Under the pieces are notes generated by a model that searched no databases, was not told the DNA's origin, and worked only from the letters and a program-made list of their open reading frames with translations. This document shows positions 15,003-18,035 of a stretch of 18,035 nucleotides of DNA, in pieces. The stretch is from assembly GCA_016203825.1 (NCBI GenBank), contig JACQMA010000143.1, forward strand, positions 1 through 18,035, in the 5' to 3' direction. A program made the translations under genes and the position numbers. Origin of the DNA: Deltaproteobacteria bacterium (lineage in GTDB: Bacteria; UBA10199; 2-02-FULL-44-16). Each line of letters starts with the position of its first letter. Positions within the stretch are counted from its first letter, which is position 1.

Positions 15003-15029
15003 CCCCTCCAAAAACCGATAATCAGGATG
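14992..15029 (+). promoter_or_regulatory. FliA-like promoter element, copy 2 (end of sctJ)
   Basis: CGCAACTT (14992-14999, overlapping the last sctJ codons), 14 bp, ACCGATAAT (15014-15022), then CAGGATG. Both blocks and the gap equal those at 12961; the tail differs by two bases in seven. The spacers are unrelated, so the match is confined to the promoter-like positions. It should drive the gene at 15068. Confidence 0.6.
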
Positions 15030-15042
15030 AGGGGACTTCGAC

Positions 15043-15048
15043 TATAAT
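15043..15048 (+). promoter_or_regulatory. TATAAT box close to the gene at 15068
   Basis: A perfect TATAAT lies 20 bases before the GTG start codon, but no convincing -35 is seen 16-18 bp upstream (AATCAG at 15020-15025). A start site here would fall just before the AAGGAG ribosome site. It could be chance. Confidence 0.25.
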
Positions 15049-15067
15049 AATGATGTAAGGAGCAACC

Positions 15068-15490
15068 GTGGATTTCACACCCATTAAGCCTGACCTGGTC
15101 AAATTCGAAATGCGGATGGTCCAAGGGGTCAATCCGCATGAGAAGGAGATGAAGCAACCGGGTGGGTTCGCCCGTTTTCTCTCCGGAGCGGGCCGTGTCC
15201 TTGGGTCCGTCGCCCTGCCGCTTTCGTTTATCTTCCCCCCGGCGGCGATTGGTGCAGCGACGATGTATGGGACGAGTGCTGTCGGCGATCAGATGCAACA
15301 ACGCATTTACCTGAAACAAATGGAACAAGCCCAACGCAACCAGGCGACCAACGTGTCCTTTCCTGGTTTGGGTGTTGGTGACGGTGGACTTCAGCCGGCG
15401 GCCGGGACGGTGTCGGCGGCTGATGAAACGGTCATGAACGTGCTTTTTAAGCGAAACGATGCGATGATGGAGAATGCGCATATGCTGTAA
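15068..15490 (+). CDS. Unrecognised T3SS-cluster protein with one hydrophobic segment
   Basis: 140 residues, starting at GTG 15068 with AAGGAG (15057-15062) at ideal distance; no earlier ATG fits. There is no signal peptide. Residues 43-68 are hydrophobic (G-R-V-L-G-S-V-A-L-P-L-S-F-I-F) with Pro-Pro in the middle, followed by a Gln-rich helix (75-92), a Gly-rich turn and a C-terminal helix (118-140) containing V-M-N-V-L-F-K-R-N-D-A-M-M. A small protein with an internal membrane-like hairpin and no signal is what one expects of a T3SS translocator, or of a substrate or inner-membrane accessory. It follows the second FliA-like element, so it is probably under the same control as the needle/rod-like gene. 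Confidence 0.65.
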   Translation: MDFTPIKPDLVKFEMRMVQGVNPHEKEMKQPGGFARFLSGAGRVLGSVALPLSFIFPPAAIGAATMYGTSAVGDQMQQRIYLKQMEQAQRNQATNVSFPGLGVGDGGLQPAAGTVSAADETVMNVLFKRNDAMMENAHML

Positions 15491-15518
15491 GGGGGCTTAT
15501 GGGGGATAGGGAGGTTCT

Positions 15519-15902
15519 ATGATCAGCGGTGCGAAAATGAAAGTCGATGGTCCTTCGGCGTCTTCGCCGGCAGCCACTGAATCACCACCCATCACGACAC
15601 GAGCGACGTATGGTGCGGGAACACCCGCAAAGGTCAGTCCTTTTGATCGTGAGAGCCACGGCAAGTTGCTGGCGCGTGAAGTTGGTCACCGACAGGATTT
15701 CCGGCAGATCATCAATGAACGTCGTTCGATGGAGGCCACAGACGACGAAGTTGCCGGTATTGTCGATGCCCTCAAGCCAGCCGATCAGCCAAACGAACTC
15801 TACGATCTCTTAAGCCCCGATTTGCGGGCCGGTGTCACGCGACAAGAATTCGTCGACCTCGCCTTCAACCTCCGTACGGCGATGATGAATAAGTTGTCTT
15901 AA
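15519..15902 (+). CDS. Unrecognised T3SS-cluster protein, disordered N-terminus and helical domain
   Basis: 127 residues from ATG 15519 (GAGG at 15511-15514). Residues 1-45 are Ser/Pro/Thr-rich and likely disordered, as in many secreted T3SS substrates; 46-127 form a compact helical domain with L-A-R-E-V-G-H-R-Q-D-F, D-D-E-V-A-G-I-V-D-A-L and G-V-T-R-Q-E-F-V-D-L-A-F segments. It is probably cotranscribed with the gene at 15068 (28-base gap) and ends at a terminator. No family recognised. It could be a secreted regulator or small chaperone. Confidence 0.65.
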   Translation: MISGAKMKVDGPSASSPAATESPPITTRATYGAGTPAKVSPFDRESHGKLLAREVGHRQDFRQIINERRSMEATDDEVAGIVDALKPADQPNELYDLLSPDLRAGVTRQEFVDLAFNLRTAMMNKLS

Positions 15903-15906
15903 ACTG

Positions 15907-15948
15907 GGGTCTGGGGGCCTCAAAAGGCCTGCTCAGACCCTCGTTTTT
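15907..15948 (+). terminator. Intrinsic terminator before the sigma-factor gene
   Basis: GGGTCTG (15907-15913) pairs with CAGACCC (15934-15940). An inner GGCC/GGCC pair can form around a TCAAAA loop. GTTTTT at 15943-15948 gives the T-run. It closes the unit that begins at 15068. Confidence 0.8.
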
Positions 15949-15982
15949 ACATCGATATTCAAAGATCGCCCTTCTCTTTTTC

Positions 15983-16007
15983 AAGTCATTTCAATAAGTT
16001 AAGTCAT
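15983..16007. promoter_or_regulatory. Direct repeat AAGTCAT x2 upstream of the sigma gene
   Basis: AAGTCAT occurs at 15983-15989 and 16001-16007, an 18-bp period, in an AT-rich stretch 55-79 bases before the sigma-factor start. It might be an activator or repressor site; no regulator is recognised. No clear -35/-10 pair was found in the same stretch. Confidence 0.25.
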
Positions 16008-16061
16008 GGCATGTTTTCTGCATCGTTAAGTTCCGAACGGGTTTCCAAAAGGGGGAAAACC

Positions 16062-16922
16062 ATGGCCAAGCCGGCCTTGAGGCATGATCATCGTGCGACA
16101 TCGAAACACAAGGTGTCCGACACCAAGAAACTGGACGCTCGTCCCAAGAGCCGTGCTGAACAACAGCGTGATCTTGCGGAACTCAAACGTCGCAACGACC
16201 TCATCGATCAGTACATGCCGTACGCTGCATCGATCGCGAGTCGCGTCTGTCAAAGTCTCTCCTCGGCGGTCGATTATGAAGATGTTGTGTGCAACGCGCG
16301 TGTCGGACTCCTCGAAGCTGCCAAGCGTTTTGAGTTATCCCAAGACGTCGATTTTCGAACATTTGCCTATTATCGGATTAAAGGCGCGATCTACGATGGA
16401 TTGCGTCGGAGCGGTTGGCTCCCGCGCACGCTCTACGCCAAGATCAAATTCGAAGAAGCAGCGAACGACTACCTCCAAAACCGTCGCCTCAATCAGCCCA
16501 CGGGTCCTGTTCGTCCGATGCCGGGGGCGACAACCGGGGGCGACGATGATGAACATGCGGTCACCGAAACGGTCAACACGCTGGCATCGATCTACATCGT
16601 CTCGCTTGATGAGAATGAAGACATCGATGTCGAAGATGAACATGGTGCGAATGTCGAGCAACGCACCGAATTCATGCAAGTCCGTCGCTACATGCGGGAT
16701 GCTATCGGCAGTCTTCCCGAGAAAGAGAAGCAATTGGTGATGATGTACTATTTTCAAAATCGAACACTCGAAGAGATTGGTGAGCGGCTCGGACTGTCCA
16801 AATCGTGGACGTCGCGCCTTCATGCGCGCGCGTTGGCCCTTCTCTTCAAGCGCATTAAGCAACGGGCACAGACGCAAAAAGAAAATGATGAGGGGGAAGT
16901 GGAGATGTCCCATGGCGAGTGA
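16062..16922 (+). CDS. FliA/WhiG-type sigma factor, T3SS-cluster encoded
   Basis: 286 residues from ATG 16062 (GGGGG ribosome site at 16051-16055; the in-frame ATG 51 bases upstream lacks one). A basic N-terminal extension of ~40 residues is followed by region 2 (Y-A-A-S-I-A-S-R at 54-61, V-D-Y-E-D-V-V at 70-76, R-I-K-G-A-I-Y-D-G-L-R-R-S-G-W-L-P-R at 105-122), which closely matches the FliA family. Region 4 is intact (L-P-E-K-E-K-Q-L-V at 218-226; E-E-I-G-E-R-L-G-L-S at 237-246). Region 3, normally about 60 residues ending in the GR-x-PT-x-EIA box, is missing that box; instead there is a Pro/Gly stretch and an acidic loop (D-D-D-E at 161-164; D-E-N-E-D-I-D-V-E-D-E at 183-193). The stop overlaps the SctI-like start by 11 bases. 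It is the natural candidate for reading the two FliA-like elements nearby. Confidence 0.9.
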   Translation: MAKPALRHDHRATSKHKVSDTKKLDARPKSRAEQQRDLAELKRRNDLIDQYMPYAASIASRVCQSLSSAVDYEDVVCNARVGLLEAAKRFELSQDVDFRTFAYYRIKGAIYDGLRRSGWLPRTLYAKIKFEEAANDYLQNRRLNQPTGPVRPMPGATTGGDDDEHAVTETVNTLASIYIVSLDENEDIDVEDEHGANVEQRTEFMQVRRYMRDAIGSLPEKEKQLVMMYYFQNRTLEEIGERLGLSKSWTSRLHARALALLFKRIKQRAQTQKENDEGEVEMSHGE

Positions 16923-17415
16923 AGCGTTGTTGGGAAAACTGAATGCGCAAGCCCTGTCGAAGGCCCTCGATCACTCCAATATGACCAGCCAGCAGTCGGC
17001 GACGTCAACTCAGAATTCTTCGTTCAAGGACATGATGGCGGCAGCGGAAAACAGTGGCGATGAAATGACACGGATGTTGGGAATGGGGAATACCGATGTC
17101 ACGCCCGTGAATCAGGTTGTGGCCCTCTCGGGCAACGATGTACCGTTCACCCCGGGAAACGTGGGGATCGGCGTTGAACAACCTGATGGATCGCGAAAAG
17201 TTCTGAACATGTTGGCCGACGTGAATCGTGGCCAGCTCCAGATGGACAGTCTGGTGAATCATGTGTTGTACAGCGGGAAGCGTTTCAATAATCAGGAACT
17301 GCTGGTTATCCAGTCGCATATTTTCCATTTTGCGCAGATGACGGAATTGACGGTGAAGGTTGCGGAACACGGGATTTCCTCGGTCCGCTCGGTCCTCAAC
17401 ACGCAGGTGCAATAA
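16912..17415 (+). CDS. sctI: T3SS inner-rod protein, SctI/YscI-like
   Basis: 167 residues from ATG 16912 (GGAG at 16901-16904), overlapping the end of the sigma gene. There is no signal peptide. The first ~75 residues are polar and Ser/Asn/Met-rich; the last ~55 are the conserved part: G-Q-L-Q-M-D-S-L-V-N, then N-N-Q-E-L-L-V-I-Q (126-134), T-E-L-T-V-K-V (144-150) and a tail ending Q-V-Q. That LL-x-x-Q and E-L-T-x-K-V pattern is the signature of the SctI/YscI/PrgJ rod family (and, more loosely, of FliE). SctI links the export gate to the needle and is itself secreted early. The family call rests on the C-terminal third only. Confidence 0.72.
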   Translation: MASEALLGKLNAQALSKALDHSNMTSQQSATSTQNSSFKDMMAAAENSGDEMTRMLGMGNTDVTPVNQVVALSGNDVPFTPGNVGIGVEQPDGSRKVLNMLADVNRGQLQMDSLVNHVLYSGKRFNNQELLVIQSHIFHFAQMTELTVKVAEHGISSVRSVLNTQVQ

Positions 17416-18035
17416 ATGGCGCGGACGATGAACAATCGGCAACGTGTGGTGGCCCTCTTGGCAACACTCCACGGCGATGATGTCGCGACCCTCGCGGCTT
17501 CAAGTACGCCGGGAGATGCTCAGGCGATCAGCGATGTCGTTGCCGGCTTTGCGAATCTTCCTCCTGATGCCTGTCGCGAACAGGCGGCACAAACACTCAA
17601 AGCGTTGCAGGCGAGTGAACATTTTTCAGGACTCTCCGAAATTCATCCCGGCTGGATTCTCCGGGCCCTTCTTGCCGAGCCACCGCGTTTGATCGGCATC
17701 ATCCTTCGTTATCTTCCGTCACATCATGTACGATTTGTGATCGAACATCTTCCTGCCGATGTGCGAGAGAGACTCCCCCATATGGTCGAGGCGTTTTCGG
17801 TTCCGCCGCCACTCCTCGATGTCATTCGTCAACGATTTGAGCGTCGCTTTGTGGCGATGCCGGCACCGCATGTATCCGAACACGTGACCTTTGATGAGAT
17901 TTCTTCGTTGAAGACCGAAGAACTCGAAGCCCTCGTGACCGACATCGGTCTCGAGGAATTTGCCCTGGCGCTCGGTCGCCTTTCCTCGCGTGGACTTCGA
18001 ATGCTCCTCAATCGTCTGTCGCTCAAAGAAGCCAA
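17416..18035 (+). CDS. FliG-like protein in T3SS cluster (partial, C-terminus off window)
   Basis: 206 residues are visible; the gene runs off the right edge. The start ATG follows the SctI stop with no gap. Residues ~75-145 resemble the FliG middle domain (L-R-A-L-L-A-E-P-P-R-L-I-G-I-I-L-R-Y-L-P, then H-L-P-A-D-V-R-E-R-L-P and a helix ending R-Q-R-F-E-R-R-F). Residues 159-206 resemble the start of the FliG C-terminal domain: F-D-E-I-S-S-L-K, E-E-F-A-L-A-L-G-R-L-S-S-R-G-L, N-R-L-S-L-K-E-A. In flagella FliG sits on FliF as part of the rotor switch. In injectisomes this gene position (after sctI/sctJ) is usually taken by SctK. It may be a FliG-derived SctK equivalent. The motor-contact helix of FliG would lie beyond the window and cannot be checked. 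Confidence 0.7.
   Translation, partial: MARTMNNRQRVVALLATLHGDDVATLAASSTPGDAQAISDVVAGFANLPPDACREQAAQTLKALQASEHFSGLSEIHPGWILRALLAEPPRLIGIILRYLPSHHVRFVIEHLPADVRERLPHMVEAFSVPPPLLDVIRQRFERRFVAMPAPHVSEHVTFDEISSLKTEELEALVTDIGLEEFALALGRLSSRGLRMLLNRLSLKEA

Noticed and set aside
16335..16913. Minus-strand open frame of 192 codons opposite the sigma gene
   Set aside because: The plus strand encodes clear sigma regions 2 and 4; the minus frame is a shadow.
16912..17415. Reading the SctI-like protein as FliE
   Set aside because: 167 residues is longer than FliE (~100), and the LL-x-x-Q with E-L-T-x-K-V tail fits SctI better, although the two families are distantly alike.

Overview
The window reads as chromosomal DNA from a Gram-negative bacterium. 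It encodes two lipoproteins with clear lipobox cysteines, several periplasmic proteins, an RND exporter of the MMPL/HpnN type, and part of a type III secretion system (T3SS). Base composition is moderately GC-rich (my impression, not computed), and codon use (ctc, atc, tcg, gtc favoured) looks similar throughout, so nothing marks a recent foreign insert. A deltaproteobacterial-type lineage (Myxococcota, Bdellovibrionota or a related uncultured group) would fit, but the sequence alone does not settle the taxonomy. No tRNA, rRNA, CRISPR array or transposase was seen, and no stretch over 300 bases lacks a gene.

Layout, left to right. (1) 1-901 (-): a secreted M20-type peptidase, cut by the window edge, divergent from (2) 966-3576 (+), an operon of a small periplasmic protein, a fused substrate-binding/permease protein and a GlnQ-type ATPase, which together form a polar amino-acid ABC importer. 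(3) 3579-4766 (-): a lipoprotein with an Ig-like domain, ending 2 bp from the ATPase gene. (4) 4851-6484 (+): a coupled pair of a C45/AAT-type N-terminal-nucleophile acyltransferase and a DedA membrane protein, closed by a perfect 28-bp palindrome. (5) 6523-8165 (-): a coupled pair of an AI-2E family membrane protein and a YajG-like secreted protein. (6) 8229-11783 (+): a large MMPL/HpnN-like RND protein followed by a HEAT-like/SEC-C protein. (7) 11797-12534 (-): a ZIP metal transporter. (8) 12599-18035 (+): a small charged protein, then one end of a T3SS cluster that continues past the window.

The T3SS cluster is the most interesting part. It encodes a needle/rod-like small protein, a TPR chaperone-like protein, the inner-ring lipoprotein SctJ, two unrecognised small proteins, a FliA/WhiG-type sigma factor, an inner-rod protein (SctI) and a FliG-like protein cut by the window edge. 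Flagellar-type parts (FliA-like sigma, FliG-like switch protein) therefore sit among non-flagellar parts (single-TM lipoprotein SctJ, SctI). Two places in the cluster, just upstream of the needle-like gene and of the first unknown gene, carry the same bipartite element, CGCAACTT-N14-ACCGATAAT, with identical spacing. Its second half resembles the FliA -10 consensus (GCCGATAA). The simplest reading is that the cluster's own sigma factor drives a small regulon of secretion genes. A terminator right after the needle-like gene and another before the sigma gene divide the cluster into expression modules.
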